From Candidatus Kuenenia stuttgartensis (GTDB taxonomy: Bacteria > Planctomycetota > GCA-002687715 > CAIWVZ01): a stretch of 64,000 bases of DNA. The translations under genes were made by a program, and so were the position numbers. This document shows positions 44,238 to 53,684 of the stretch, piece by piece; within the stretch, counting starts at the first letter, position 1; each line of letters opens with the position of its first letter. Below the pieces are notes generated by a model that was not told where the DNA came from, ran no database searches, and saw nothing but the letters and a program-made list of their open reading frames with translations. The DNA lies in contig CAMARR010000002.1 of NCBI GenBank assembly GCA_945860915.1, positions 186,001 through 250,000 of the forward strand, written 5' to 3'.

Positions 44238-45500
44238 CTAGGCCGCGTACGAAGGCCGTGGGGCGACAACTTCGACGATCAATGCAAGGAGAGCAATGCC
44301 GCCAAAAACGACGCCAAGAGTCCAACTCGGTGCACCCTGTTGAATCACCCAGGTGACCAACGAGGGGATTCCTCCACCGACAATCGCATACCCGATGTTG
44401 TAGGAGAGCCCGATTCCGGATGTTCGCACAGTTGCGGGAAACGCGTCCACCATGCCAGCAAGATAGGCGCCGACAAACAAACATGGTGGCACGACCCCAA
44501 CGATGCTGCCGAGCAATTCGTGCCCGCTTGACATCAGAAGAAATGCTGGGACCGCAACGCAGATCGTCCCACAGAGAGTCGTGATGACCGTGGTACGACG
44601 TCCAAGCCGATCGGCAAGAAATCCTCCGAGCAGATAGCACGGAAGACTCACTGCGGTGACCCATGTGGCCAACGTACGCGACTCATCGGCGCTCAGTTTC
44701 GTGAACAACGGAAGCAGGCTCGGCAACGTGAGAACAAACAACGAGATTACAGCAGCGTGGACAGCAACTAGCGCCATCATGTGGGCGACGGTCGGCGCGT
44801 GTTCACGAAGGAGAGTGGCCACGGGAACTTTTACGATGCGGCGTTCGGCCTTCATCTTCTCGAATACCGCAGTCTCGGACATGTGATTGCGAATGACAAT
44901 CGAGAAGAGCCCCCCGAATGCACCAACAACGAATGGAATGCGCCATCCGAAATCGTGAAATGCGCTCGGCGACATCGTGGAGCTCACAACGAGAATGACT
45001 CCATGCGCCAGCAGGTTGCCAGCATTGACGGCGGCAATGAGGATTCCGAGCGCGAAACAGCGGTGTGACGCGGGGATCTGCTCCGCCAAGAAACACATCG
45101 CGCCAGGAAGCTCGCCCCCAAACGCGAGGCCTTGGAGAATCCGGAGCACTAGAAGTAAGGCTGGAGCCGCAATGCCAAGCGTCGCGTAGCCGGGCAGGAT
45201 GGCAATGGCGGCAGATGTGAGCGCCATCAGCGCCACCGTTTGGGCGAAGACGCCCTTGCGCCCTTCCCTATCGGCTCGGTGTGAAAAGAAGAGCCCGCCG
45301 AACGGTCGGGCCAGATACCCGGCCGCGAACAACCCGAATGCTTTGATCAGTCGGATCTGGGGCGTTGCCTCCCCGGGGAAGAAGGCGTCGCCAAGAGGTT
45401 GCGCGAGAAGCGCGAAAAGAACGAAGTCGAAGTACTCGAGCACCCCCCCGAGCGCCGCCATGACGGTGGTGCGAACGGGAGCGGTGGCCGCACGTGTCAC
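44238..45500 (-). CDS. MFS transporter of the metabolite:H+ symporter type
   Basis: 420 residues from GTG 45500, twelve transmembrane helices. Typical motifs are GGVLEYFDFVLFALLAQPL in helix 1, FAAGYLARPFGGLFFSHRAD with the loop 2-3 signature, and LRILQGLAFGGELPGAMCFL in helix 4, all characteristic of the MHS (ProP/ShiA/KgtP-like) subfamily. The substrate is probably an organic acid or osmolyte and cannot be assigned. Its start overlaps the stop of a 64-residue upstream gene as GTGA. Confidence 0.92.
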   Translation of the reverse strand: MTRAATAPVRTTVMAALGGVLEYFDFVLFALLAQPLGDAFFPGEATPQIRLIKAFGLFAAGYLARPFGGLFFSHRADREGRKGVFAQTVALMALTSAAIAILPGYATLGIAAPALLLVLRILQGLAFGGELPGAMCFLAEQIPASHRCFALGILIAAVNAGNLLAHGVILVVSSTMSPSAFHDFGWRIPFVVGAFGGLFSIVIRNHMSETAVFEKMKAERRIVKVPVATLLREHAPTVAHMMALVAVHAAVISLFVLTLPSLLPLFTKLSADESRTLATWVTAVSLPCYLLGGFLADRLGRRTTVITTLCGTICVAVPAFLLMSSGHELLGSIVGVVPPCLFVGAYLAGMVDAFPATVRTSGIGLSYNIGYAIVGGGIPSLVTWVIQQGAPSWTLGVVFGGIALLALIVEVVAPRPSYAA

Positions 45501-45691
45501 GAGATCGTTTGGAACGAACGGTTGCCCTTGCGATCGCGCATGCGCGCTCGCTCAACCTTCTCCCGATAGACCTCGATGAAGCGACGGCATTGGGGAACAG
45601 TGCCTGTAAACAGGACCTGTTCGCCATCCGGTGCGACGACGACGTAGAGGCGTTTTCCTTCGAACACGCACTCAAACCTAACGTCCATCAT
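45497..45691 (-). CDS. Small conserved-looking protein coupled to the MFS gene
   Basis: 64 residues from ATG 45691 (a second ATG follows at once). The sequence is alternating and compact (VRFECVFEGKRLYVVVAPDG, then VPQCRRFIEVYREKVERARM), with no signal or membrane segment. The GTGA overlap with the MFS start suggests it is translated and coupled. No family is recognised. Confidence 0.65.
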   Translation of the reverse strand: MMDVRFECVFEGKRLYVVVAPDGEQVLFTGTVPQCRRFIEVYREKVERARMRDRKGNRSFQTIS

Positions 45692-45835
45692 GCGTCTTGC
45701 AGGGGCTTGATTCGCCTACGCGGCAGGGGTGGCGACGAACCGAAGCCCAAGTCCTCTTTTGAGGCTCCAAGGTTATCCCCGAGCAGTCAAATCTCCAAGA
45801 GATCTTCCATCGAAGAAATCGAGTTTCTAAATGAC

Positions 45836-45865
45836 ACAACGGAAGACCTTGCGGCCATCCGTTGT
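45836..45865 (-). terminator. Hairpin behind the aconitase-family gene
   Basis: Minus-strand stem ACAACGGA/TCCGTTGT (8 bp) with a 14-nt loop, followed by GTCATTT, 40 nt beyond the stop codon. Confidence 0.6.
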
Positions 45866-45904
45866 GCAGCGTTTCCAATCGAGATTTTTCGCTGTTCCTG
45901 CTGG

Positions 45905-47893
45905 CTACTTAGCCCCTAGGAACATCCCTTCACGATATGAACTGATGACGCCGGTAACTGCGGATGCAGCAACTGTCAGCGGCGATGCGAGGTAGAGGCG
46001 CCCTGGCCCGCTGCGGCCACGGAAGTTGCGGTTGATCGCAGAAACCGACGTCTGGGTCGATTTGGACGATACGCCTGGGCCACAGCCAATACAGGCACCG
46101 CACCCAGGTGGAACTACTTTCGCTCCAACCTGCTCGTAGATCTCAAGGTAGCCCTTCTTACGACAGTACTCCTCCACATTCTTCGAACCGAATTGGATGA
46201 AGAACTCGACGCCCTCGTGGATCTTTCGGCCGGCGCGTACCGCTTCGCCGAGCACTGCTGCGTAGAGGTCTTGGTCGACCTCCTTGCCTGCCGTACAGGA
46301 ACCAGCGTAGGCGATATCAATGCGAACTTGCCCGATGTCGGACACATTCGCCCCATTGGTCGGATCCGACGGGACTCCATGGTCGGGATCCCCTGGGGTC
46401 GCCACCATCGGCTGGATCACCGATAGGTCGATTGTGTAGACGCCGCCGCCGTAAACCGCATCAGGGTCGGGATTGACGATCTTCGATCGGATGGCGTCAC
46501 GTGTGAGATCGGGACGGCGCTCCGCGATCCAATCGACGGTCGACTCGTCCCCTTCGCAGATTCCCGACTTCGCCACACATTCGGTTGCCATGTTGGCGAG
46601 CGTGGCACGCTCGTCCATCGAAAGCGACGCGAGACCAGGCCCACCGAATTCCATGTAGCGGTCGAGTGTCTCCTGCGGCTTGGCGTAGTGCAGCAGGATG
46701 TAGAGCATCACGTCCTTCGCTGTCACGCTTGGGTGTAACGTCCCCACGAGATTGAAGCGGATCGACTCGGCACACGTCGCCAGCGTCAACCCCGACTTCA
46801 CCAAGGCTGCGTATTCCGTCGCACCCACACCGTAGGCCAGCGCGTTGGACCCGCCACCCATGCAGGTGTGGCTATCGGTGGCCTGAACCAGCTGGCCCGG
46901 GAGGAGGAACTCCTCGCGAGCAACCTGATGGCAGATTCCAGGACTCTTACCATCCTTCGCCGAGTAGTCACGAACACCCGTATGCTTCTGAAACTCGCGC
47001 TGCATTTCGCGGAGACGCTCGATCTTCTTCGCGAACGGGGCCATCGCCGGCACGCCCGTGGCATAGATCAGATGGTCTTCGAACACGGCGAAGTTGGAAG
47101 GGTCGGCGAGACGATAGTCAACACCATACTCCTCTGCGAGAAACGCGTGCACCTGAGCTGTGGTGTATTCGTGCGAATACCCCGCATCCACTCGCACCAT
47201 CACAGCATCCCCGGGGGCGACGTAGTCCGAACCCGACCCAGGAAGAAGATGCGACGCCAACATCTTCTCCCCCATGGTCATCGGGCGCTTCGGCGTGTGG
47301 CGCTTCGGCGGCGCAACTTCGCCACGTTCGAGTGCCCCAGAGAACGGGAACAGACCTCCGTGGCGGATGATTTCCTGCGTAACGGGATCGTGCCCGCTAA
47401 GAAACTCGTCAAGCGAGACCGATTCGCCCTTTTGTAGACGCTCGACCATGGCATAGGTACCCATAAGGGTGCCCAAGTTGATGTTGTTGCGAGCGTGGAT
47501 CGGAGCAAACGACTCGGCGACAGCAAGCTTGATACCCGACCACTTCTCGCACTGCGCGGCCGTCTCACGCGACGACCCCGTACCCTTGCGGCGACCGGAG
47601 ACGATGACTTCAAAGTTTCCGTCCATGAGGGCGCGCTCAGCGAAGAGACGCTCGCCATTGACCACGAGGCCCGCGTACGCGTTCTTGGCGATTTCGGATG
47701 GCTTCCAATCAAAGCACACCCAATTCGGTGTCATGGCGTCGGTATTGACATCGTCGAGGAGATCGTCGACGGTCAAGTCCTTCATGTAGAGGCTCAGTTT
47801 GCCCTGAAGTTGGAGACGAATCTTCTCCGGATCCTTTGTCAAGAAGAGAACGCGCTTGCCCGGAGTCAGGCGAAAGTCCTGCGATGCCCCCAT
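45905..47893 (-). CDS. Aconitase/isopropylmalate dehydratase-family protein with N-terminal swivel domain
   Basis: 662 residues. The swivel (small-subunit) domain comes first: FAERALMDGNFEVIVSGRR then GTGSSRETAAQCEKW (about 90-120). The large-subunit domains follow with VQATDSHTCMGGGSNALAYG, SCTAGKEVDQDLYA and GCGACIGCGPGVSS. The three cysteines in DSHTC and CGACIGC are placed to bind a 4Fe-4S cluster. Canonical aconitases carry the swivel at the C-terminus, so this is a permuted fusion. It is a hydro-lyase of a hydroxy acid; aconitase, isopropylmalate or a related substrate cannot be told apart. It sits 3 nt after a thiolase, at the end of an acyl-CoA operon. Confidence 0.87.
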   Translation of the reverse strand: MGASQDFRLTPGKRVLFLTKDPEKIRLQLQGKLSLYMKDLTVDDLLDDVNTDAMTPNWVCFDWKPSEIAKNAYAGLVVNGERLFAERALMDGNFEVIVSGRRKGTGSSRETAAQCEKWSGIKLAVAESFAPIHARNNINLGTLMGTYAMVERLQKGESVSLDEFLSGHDPVTQEIIRHGGLFPFSGALERGEVAPPKRHTPKRPMTMGEKMLASHLLPGSGSDYVAPGDAVMVRVDAGYSHEYTTAQVHAFLAEEYGVDYRLADPSNFAVFEDHLIYATGVPAMAPFAKKIERLREMQREFQKHTGVRDYSAKDGKSPGICHQVAREEFLLPGQLVQATDSHTCMGGGSNALAYGVGATEYAALVKSGLTLATCAESIRFNLVGTLHPSVTAKDVMLYILLHYAKPQETLDRYMEFGGPGLASLSMDERATLANMATECVAKSGICEGDESTVDWIAERRPDLTRDAIRSKIVNPDPDAVYGGGVYTIDLSVIQPMVATPGDPDHGVPSDPTNGANVSDIGQVRIDIAYAGSCTAGKEVDQDLYAAVLGEAVRAGRKIHEGVEFFIQFGSKNVEEYCRKKGYLEIYEQVGAKVVPPGCGACIGCGPGVSSKSTQTSVSAINRNFRGRSGPGRLYLASPLTVAASAVTGVISSYREGMFLGAK

Positions 47894-47896
47894 GAC

Positions 47897-49102
47897 TTAA
47901 CGCTCCACCATCATCGCGATGCCTTGGCCACCACCGATACACGCCGTCGCAACGCCACGCTTGAGTCCACGAATCTCGAGCTCATGGACCAACGTCAACA
48001 AGAGTCGGGTTCCGGATGCACCGAGCGGATGCCCTAGCGCAACCGCGCCTCCGTTGACGTTCAGACAATCCATGTCGATGCCGAGCGCCTTCTGACACGC
48101 GACAACCTGCGGGGCGAAGGCCTCGTTGATCTCAAATAGATCGACATCCTTGACCGTAAGACCCATCTTCTTGAGCAATCCCTGCGTCGACGGAATCGGG
48201 CCCAAAGCCATGACGTCAGGCCGCAAGCCTGATACATGCCAGCCTGTGATTCGCGCGCGGACCTTGAGTCCAAGTGCTGCGGCTTTCTCGCGAGTCGTCA
48301 CGACCAACGCCGCTGCGCCGTCGACGATGCCCGACGCGTTGCCGGCGGTAACCAGGCCATCTTCGCCGAAGGCTGGGCGGAGCTTCGCAAGACCTTCGGC
48401 CGTGGTCTCGGGCTTGATGTGATCGTCCTTCGTTACCGAGATCTCATTACGGCCCTGCTTGACTTTGACCGCAACGATCTCACGATCGAACCGACCCGCT
48501 GCAACCGCTTTTGCGCCAAGTTGGTGGCTGCGATACGCGAAGGCATCGCCATCGGATCGGGTCACTCCGTGCTCGCGCGCGCCCTTCTCGGCGGTCTGAG
48601 CCATGAATGAGTTGCAAAACGGATCATGCAGCCCTTGGAACAAGTAGTCCGTCATTTTCGGCTGCACACCGAATCGGATCCCAACCCGCATTTCATTGCC
48701 GTAGATGCAGAACGGCGCCTGCGACATGTTTTCCATGCCACCGGCAACTGTCATCTCTGCTTCACCAAGCAAGAGGAGGTGAGCTGCGTTGATGACCGAC
48801 TGAATGCCCGAGCCACAGATGCGATTCACGGTCAAAGCCGGAGTCTCGACCGGAAGGCCAGCCTTAAGCGCCGCGTGACGACCACCGTAGTGGGCATCAA
48901 CAGACGTCTGCATGGCATTACCCATGACCACATGATCGACCGCCGCAGCGCTTACGCCGGCGTCTTCGAGTGCCGCGCGAATCGCGTGGCCTCCGAGGTC
49001 GGTAGCGGACAGGTCTTTGAACAGACCGAATCCAGGCGTGCCGCAGTACTCGGCCATAGCGGTACGTTTGCCGCCGACGATCACGATTTCAGGACGGGAC
49101 AT
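47897..49102 (-). CDS. Acetyl-CoA acetyltransferase (thiolase)
   Basis: 401 residues from ATG 49102, with GAGGAA 6 nt upstream. Catalytic Cys is in NRICGSGIQSVINAA, the second site is NVNGGAVALGHPLGASG (His) and the terminal CIGGGQGIAMMV holds the other Cys. It condenses or cleaves acetoacetyl-CoA and longer 3-ketoacyl-CoA. It is one of two thiolases here, with the other at 50988. The gene is followed 3 nt later by the aconitase-family gene. Confidence 0.94.
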   Translation of the reverse strand: MSRPEIVIVGGKRTAMAEYCGTPGFGLFKDLSATDLGGHAIRAALEDAGVSAAAVDHVVMGNAMQTSVDAHYGGRHAALKAGLPVETPALTVNRICGSGIQSVINAAHLLLLGEAEMTVAGGMENMSQAPFCIYGNEMRVGIRFGVQPKMTDYLFQGLHDPFCNSFMAQTAEKGAREHGVTRSDGDAFAYRSHQLGAKAVAAGRFDREIVAVKVKQGRNEISVTKDDHIKPETTAEGLAKLRPAFGEDGLVTAGNASGIVDGAAALVVTTREKAAALGLKVRARITGWHVSGLRPDVMALGPIPSTQGLLKKMGLTVKDVDLFEINEAFAPQVVACQKALGIDMDCLNVNGGAVALGHPLGASGTRLLLTLVHELEIRGLKRGVATACIGGGQGIAMMVER

Positions 49103-49172
49103 GTCATTTCCTCGGGAATGGAGTCCAGCTAATGGACTCAAGTCTTGATTGATTCAGTCACAAGGCGCCGGA

Positions 49173-49964
49173 CTAGCGCCCCTTCCAGACAGGTGTTCGC
49201 TTGTCGAGGAACGCAGCGAGGCCATCGCGCACGTCCTCAGTCGCGCCGACCAATCCAAAGAGATCGGCCTCTGCTCGCTCTGCATCAGAGAAGGGCATCG
49301 ACGCGCCACGCACGACCAAATCTAGGATGTACTTGCGAGCGACGGGAGCCTTCGCTGCGAACTTCAATGCAAGCGCGCGAACGGTCGTCATCAGGTCGGT
49401 CGGTGCAACAACCTGCGATACGAGACCGATTCGGAGCGCCTCGTCGGCCTTGATGGCATCGCCAGTTAGCAAGAGCTCAACTGCTTTGGCGCGACCCACG
49501 AGCCTAGGCAGGCGTTGGCTACCGGCAAATCCTGGGATAATCCCAAGGTTGATCTCGGGTTGTCCGAAAAGCGCGTCAGCCGATGCAATGCGCAGATGGC
49601 ATGCCATCGAAAGCTCGCAGCCTCCGCCTAGCGCAAATCCGTTCACGGCCGCGATGACTGGAAATGGCGCATTCTCAATGAGGTCGAAAGTCGCTTGTCC
49701 AAGTCGCGCGAATTCGCGCAGTTCGACCGCCGACATCTCCTTCATCGCGGCGATGTCCGCTCCTGCAACAAATGCCGGGCGCTTGCCGGTTTCGGCACCC
49801 GTCACGATCACCGCTCCGACCGACGGATCCGCGTGAAGTGCGGTCATGAGCGCATTCAGTTCGACAAGCGTCGCCCGGTCGAGGGCGTTGAGCTTCGTTG
49901 GTCGGTTGATCGAGATCGTCGTGACCCCGGCTTCGGATGCGACGAGCAGATTCTGATAGGTCAC
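49173..49964 (-). CDS. Enoyl-CoA hydratase/isomerase family protein
   Basis: 263 residues from GTG 49964, overlapping the upstream cyclophilin stop as GTGA, with a GGAG site just before. Crotonase-fold motifs are KLNALDRATLVELNALM, FVAGADIAAMKEM (oxyanion hole), AVNGFALGGGCELSMAC and PEINLGIIPGFAGSQRLPR, with the catalytic glutamates in GGCE and PEIN. It hydrates 2-enoyl-CoA in fatty-acid or butanoate metabolism and works with the two thiolases. Confidence 0.94.
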   Translation of the reverse strand: MTYQNLLVASEAGVTTISINRPTKLNALDRATLVELNALMTALHADPSVGAVIVTGAETGKRPAFVAGADIAAMKEMSAVELREFARLGQATFDLIENAPFPVIAAVNGFALGGGCELSMACHLRIASADALFGQPEINLGIIPGFAGSQRLPRLVGRAKAVELLLTGDAIKADEALRIGLVSQVVAPTDLMTTVRALALKFAAKAPVARKYILDLVVRGASMPFSDAERAEADLFGLVGATEDVRDGLAAFLDKRTPVWKGR

Positions 49965-50968
49965 TTGCCGTTCTCCTTCGCGGGCTTTGACTCCGCAGGA
50001 CGTGATTCCGGATCTCCGACTCTTCGAAGGGGCGGACGCACCCACTCGGGCGGTGGCGAAACAGATACGCGCTTCACACGAGCATCCACGGCGGGCTCTT
50101 CGGAACCGCCCTTCTGCGGGAGCATTGAGATGCGATCCGCGACCGCCTGACCTTCGAGCACACGTGCGAACGCTGTGTATTCGTTGTCAAGCGAGCGGGC
50201 ATCGGCGACGCAGATGAACCACTGCGATCCACCCGAGTCCTTGTCTCCGCCTCGGGCCATCCCAACGACGCCCTTGGTAAAGGGAAGCGCGTTGAATTCT
50301 GCAGGAATGCGGTAGCCGGGATCGCCGGTTCCGTCACCTTTCGGGCAACCCGTTTGAACAACAAAGTCGCGCACGATTCGGTGCCATTTGAGCCCGTCGT
50401 AGAACCCTTTTTCGGCGAGAGTCATGAAATTGACGACGTGATTCGGCGCACGTTCTGGAAGCAGCTCCAAGACGATAAAACCCTCAGTAGTCTCGATCGT
50501 CGCAATTGGATTCGTCGACTTGCGCAGGTTGACGGGAATCTCGTTCGAACGAACTCCGGCGAGTGCAGCAACCCCGACCCACTGCAACATCGCAGGCGCT
50601 CCGTCGGGCGCGATGCCTCCGGGCACCTTGACGTCCATCGTTGTCGAGAAGGACTCTCCCGGCGTCAATGTGATATCGAAGTCGATCTCGGGCTTCGATC
50701 CTGCCGTCCACTTTCCTTTGCGATCCGGCCCTGCCGCAATAACGCACTTTTCGCGCATCAGATCGCTCCGTCGAAACGAAATCGATGGCTTCATCGAATC
50801 GTTCGAAATGGTCAATTGGAGCCGGACCGGCTCGAAATCCGCGACCGAATTGAGCGACGAAGCAATGACTGCAGATACGCCACGCTTCGACCCCACGTCC
50901 TGCGCAGACACGATGGTCGCAAGGAGTAGCGCGATCGTAACGATGTGAATCGAGCGAAAGTTCATCAT
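49961..50968 (-). CDS. Exported cyclophilin-type peptidyl-prolyl isomerase
   Basis: 335 residues with a signal peptide (RSIHIVTIALLLATIVSAQ). An N-terminal beta domain (about 30-150) precedes the cyclophilin fold: ETTEGFIVLELLPERAPNHV, FYDGLKWHRIVRDFVVQTGCP, GMARGGDKDSGGSQWFICVA. The catalytic arginine in HRIVRDF is kept. A proline-rich tail ends the protein. It acts on envelope proteins. Its location inside an acyl-CoA operon (GTGA overlap with the hydratase) is unexpected. Confidence 0.92.
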   Translation of the reverse strand: MMNFRSIHIVTIALLLATIVSAQDVGSKRGVSAVIASSLNSVADFEPVRLQLTISNDSMKPSISFRRSDLMREKCVIAAGPDRKGKWTAGSKPEIDFDITLTPGESFSTTMDVKVPGGIAPDGAPAMLQWVGVAALAGVRSNEIPVNLRKSTNPIATIETTEGFIVLELLPERAPNHVVNFMTLAEKGFYDGLKWHRIVRDFVVQTGCPKGDGTGDPGYRIPAEFNALPFTKGVVGMARGGDKDSGGSQWFICVADARSLDNEYTAFARVLEGQAVADRISMLPQKGGSEEPAVDARVKRVSVSPPPEWVRPPLRRVGDPESRPAESKPAKENGK

Positions 50969-50987
50969 GGTGCCCTACGTAAATAGA

Positions 50988-52169
50988 TCAGGATCGAACG
51001 AATGACACGGCAATGCCTTGCCCCCCGGAAATGCACAGTGTCGCGAGCCCGAGCTTGGCATCGCGGCGGCGTAATTCATGAAGTAATGTCGTAACAATCC
51101 GGGCGCCGCTGCAACCGATCGGGTGCCCCATCGCAATTGAACCGCCGTTCACATTGAGGCGCTCCGGGTCAACATGAAGCTCGCGGTCGCACGCGATCAC
51201 TTGAGCCGCGAACGCCTCGTTTAGTTCGACAAGATCGTAGGCGGCGATGTCACGCCCGACGCGCTTTGCGAGTGCGCGCGTCGACGGGACGGGACCGAGT
51301 CCCATCACCTTCGGGTCGACACCGGAAATCGCGTGTCCTTCGATCGTCGCCAAAGGCGTCAGGCCGCGTGCCCTTGCCGCGTCTTCGCTCATGACCAACA
51401 TCGCGGCGGCTCCATCAGCAATTCCTGATGCACTCCCCGCGGTCACGAAGCCATTCTTCGGGTCAAAATGCGGCGGCAACTTGGAGAAGTCGGAAAGCGT
51501 AGCCCCGACGCGCGGATGTTCATCGGTAGAAATTTCGATCATGCCCGACTTGGACTTGACCGAAATCGGCAAGATTTCGTCCGCAAACGCCTGACGATTC
51601 TTCGCGACTTCGTATCGCTGATGTGATCGGCAAGCGAGGAGATCTTGCTCCTCACGACTGATCCCATATTGACGAGCGAGAGTGTCGGCAGTGGCGCCCA
51701 TCGGTTGATCCGCCAACGGGCAATGGAATCCGTCCTGGTACATGGCATCGACCACAGGCGCGTGGCCTAGGCGATAGCCCTTGCGCAACTGCGGCAGGAG
51801 GAACGGCACCCGCGTCATGTTCTCCATGCCACCAGCAACAATGACATCGGCTTCGCCGAGTGCGATGGTCTGTGCAGCTTGGACCATGGCCCAGAGCCCC
51901 GAGCCACAGGCGAGGTTGATGGTCCACGCTGGACTTGTATCGGGTATGCCTGCTCGGATCGAAACTTGGCGCGCGGGATTGGGCCCTAGACCTGCTTGTC
52001 GTGCGCACCCAAGAATCGCCATCTGAACTTCGGCTGCTGGAACGCCGGCGCGACTCAAGAGCCCATTAACGACCGACGTCCCAAGGTCTACGGCCGAATG
52101 CTCAGACCACTGACCCAGGAACTTTCCTATTGGGGTCCGGAAGGCGTGAGTGATAACGGCGCGGCGCAT
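50988..52169 (-). CDS. Acetyl-CoA acyltransferase (second thiolase)
   Basis: 393 residues from ATG 52169. Catalytic Cys is in NLACGSGLWAMVQAAQ, the second active-site segment is NVNGGSIAMGHPIGCSG, and the C-terminal Cys is in CISGGQGIAVSFV. It has the full thiolase fold, and its sequence diverges from the thiolase at 47897, so the two are not recent duplicates. The gene heads the minus-strand acyl-CoA operon (thiolase, cyclophilin, hydratase, thiolase, aconitase-like). Confidence 0.93.
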   Translation of the reverse strand: MRRAVITHAFRTPIGKFLGQWSEHSAVDLGTSVVNGLLSRAGVPAAEVQMAILGCARQAGLGPNPARQVSIRAGIPDTSPAWTINLACGSGLWAMVQAAQTIALGEADVIVAGGMENMTRVPFLLPQLRKGYRLGHAPVVDAMYQDGFHCPLADQPMGATADTLARQYGISREEQDLLACRSHQRYEVAKNRQAFADEILPISVKSKSGMIEISTDEHPRVGATLSDFSKLPPHFDPKNGFVTAGSASGIADGAAAMLVMSEDAARARGLTPLATIEGHAISGVDPKVMGLGPVPSTRALAKRVGRDIAAYDLVELNEAFAAQVIACDRELHVDPERLNVNGGSIAMGHPIGCSGARIVTTLLHELRRRDAKLGLATLCISGGQGIAVSFVRS

Positions 52170-52324
52170 GAGAGTCTCCGGATGGGCCAAAGGACGGTTC
52201 GCCCTTCGGGAGGAAAAACTAGCAATCGCGCCACCCCCGCCAAAACGCGCCCCGAGCCTGGTTTCTTTGTCGCGATCTGCTGGAACCCACCGCGTCAACG
52301 TGCGAAAAACGCTACCATTCCCCC

Positions 52325-53677
52325 ATGATGGCAAGCCTTAGTCGGTTGTGGCTTCAGAAGTTGCTGACTGCCACACGGGAGCGCGTCGCATTTGGAATCG
52401 CCATAACGGCCGTTGCCATGCTGATCGCTAGCCCGAGCTTCGCTCAAATCGGCAAAGTCGCGAAAGTGGCACTCGTTGCTGCCGACGGCCAACCACTCGT
52501 TGGAACATTTACCAAGTCCGGACTTGATACCACCAAAGGCGGGGTCGTCCTCGTCCCGAGCATTGGCGGATCGCGGTACTCCTTCGAGTTGGCCGTTCCA
52601 AAACTGGTCAAGAGTGGCTTTGCGGTCTTGGCGGTGGATCCAAGGGGGCACGGCGACTCAATGAAGGCCGCCGACGGCTCGCCCGTGATCTTGAACTCGC
52701 CGCAGAGTTGGGCGGGTGTCACGGCCGACGTTGAGGCTGCGTGCGAGTACCTCGTCAAACAGGGCATCCCGATGTCGCGCCTAGCGGTCTTTGGAGCGGG
52801 GACAGGGGCGTTAGTCGCGCTCTCGCATGCTTCGAGTCACCCCGACCACCCGAAGGCTCTGGTCTTACTTTCTCCCCCGGCGGACGATCGCGGATTGGGC
52901 GCCGTCAGCATAGCCAAAGGACTGCGCAAGATGGCGGTCTTTCTCACCGGCGCGACGGACGAGATGGAACGCGTCGTGATTCCGTGGCGCGACGCATTGG
53001 GTCACGACCTCGCAATCACCCACCCTGCGGTTTCGGCCGCCGGTGGCACCGGCATCTTTGGCAAGGCTCCGACTTTCGAGACCGCCCTTCTCGAATGGCT
53101 CGAATCATCGCTTTCTGTTCCGGATCCGATCGTGGTCAAAGCCTGCTCGACAATCCTCCTCGACGGAGACGTGCGCCCGACTGAAGGCGCAAACGCCCTG
53201 ATTCTTGACATCATCGGAGCCGCTGGATCAAAGGCGACAGCGCGCGTGTCGCACCGCGATGGTCGGCTCGAAATCGGTTTCGACATCCCAGAGCGATATG
53301 TCCGGCAGAACGAAGTCACCATTTTCCTCGACGCAAACGCTGTTGCTCCGCGCCTCCCGGACGCCAGATCATTTCGAATCAGCTTCAGCCCGAAGAACAG
53401 TGCTCGCAAACCGATTGTGGTCTCCGTAGGGACGCCCAGGGGATTCGAAGACGTAACGGAAATGGGTGTCGTGGCCTACGCGCACATCGAAGACCCGAAA
53501 CGGTGGACGGCCGAAGTATCTGTCGATCTGAAGCGGTTCTTCCCGGATGGCGTGGCCAAGGGTGCGCGACTCGGCTTGGGTGTCAGCGGACAAAAAACAG
53601 GCGATCGCCACTACTACCCCGACCACCCTGCCGTGTCGCAAGTACCGAAGACTTGGGCACCCTTCACACTAAAGTAA
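52325..53677 (+). CDS. Exported alpha/beta hydrolase with C-terminal beta domain
   Basis: 450 residues with a signal peptide (RVAFGIAITAVAMLIASPSFA). The N-terminal ~250 residues have an alpha/beta hydrolase pattern: VVLVPSIGGSRYSFELAVPK, AVLAVDPRGHGDS, and the nucleophile elbow FGAGTGALVAL, in which the serine or cysteine of GxSxG is replaced by Thr. It may therefore be inactive or atypical. The C-terminal part is beta-rich and reads like a carbohydrate-binding-type domain. Function unknown. Confidence 0.82.
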   Translation: MMASLSRLWLQKLLTATRERVAFGIAITAVAMLIASPSFAQIGKVAKVALVAADGQPLVGTFTKSGLDTTKGGVVLVPSIGGSRYSFELAVPKLVKSGFAVLAVDPRGHGDSMKAADGSPVILNSPQSWAGVTADVEAACEYLVKQGIPMSRLAVFGAGTGALVALSHASSHPDHPKALVLLSPPADDRGLGAVSIAKGLRKMAVFLTGATDEMERVVIPWRDALGHDLAITHPAVSAAGGTGIFGKAPTFETALLEWLESSLSVPDPIVVKACSTILLDGDVRPTEGANALILDIIGAAGSKATARVSHRDGRLEIGFDIPERYVRQNEVTIFLDANAVAPRLPDARSFRISFSPKNSARKPIVVSVGTPRGFEDVTEMGVVAYAHIEDPKRWTAEVSVDLKRFFPDGVAKGARLGLGVSGQKTGDRHYYPDHPAVSQVPKTWAPFTLK

Positions 53678-53684
53678 TGACTTC

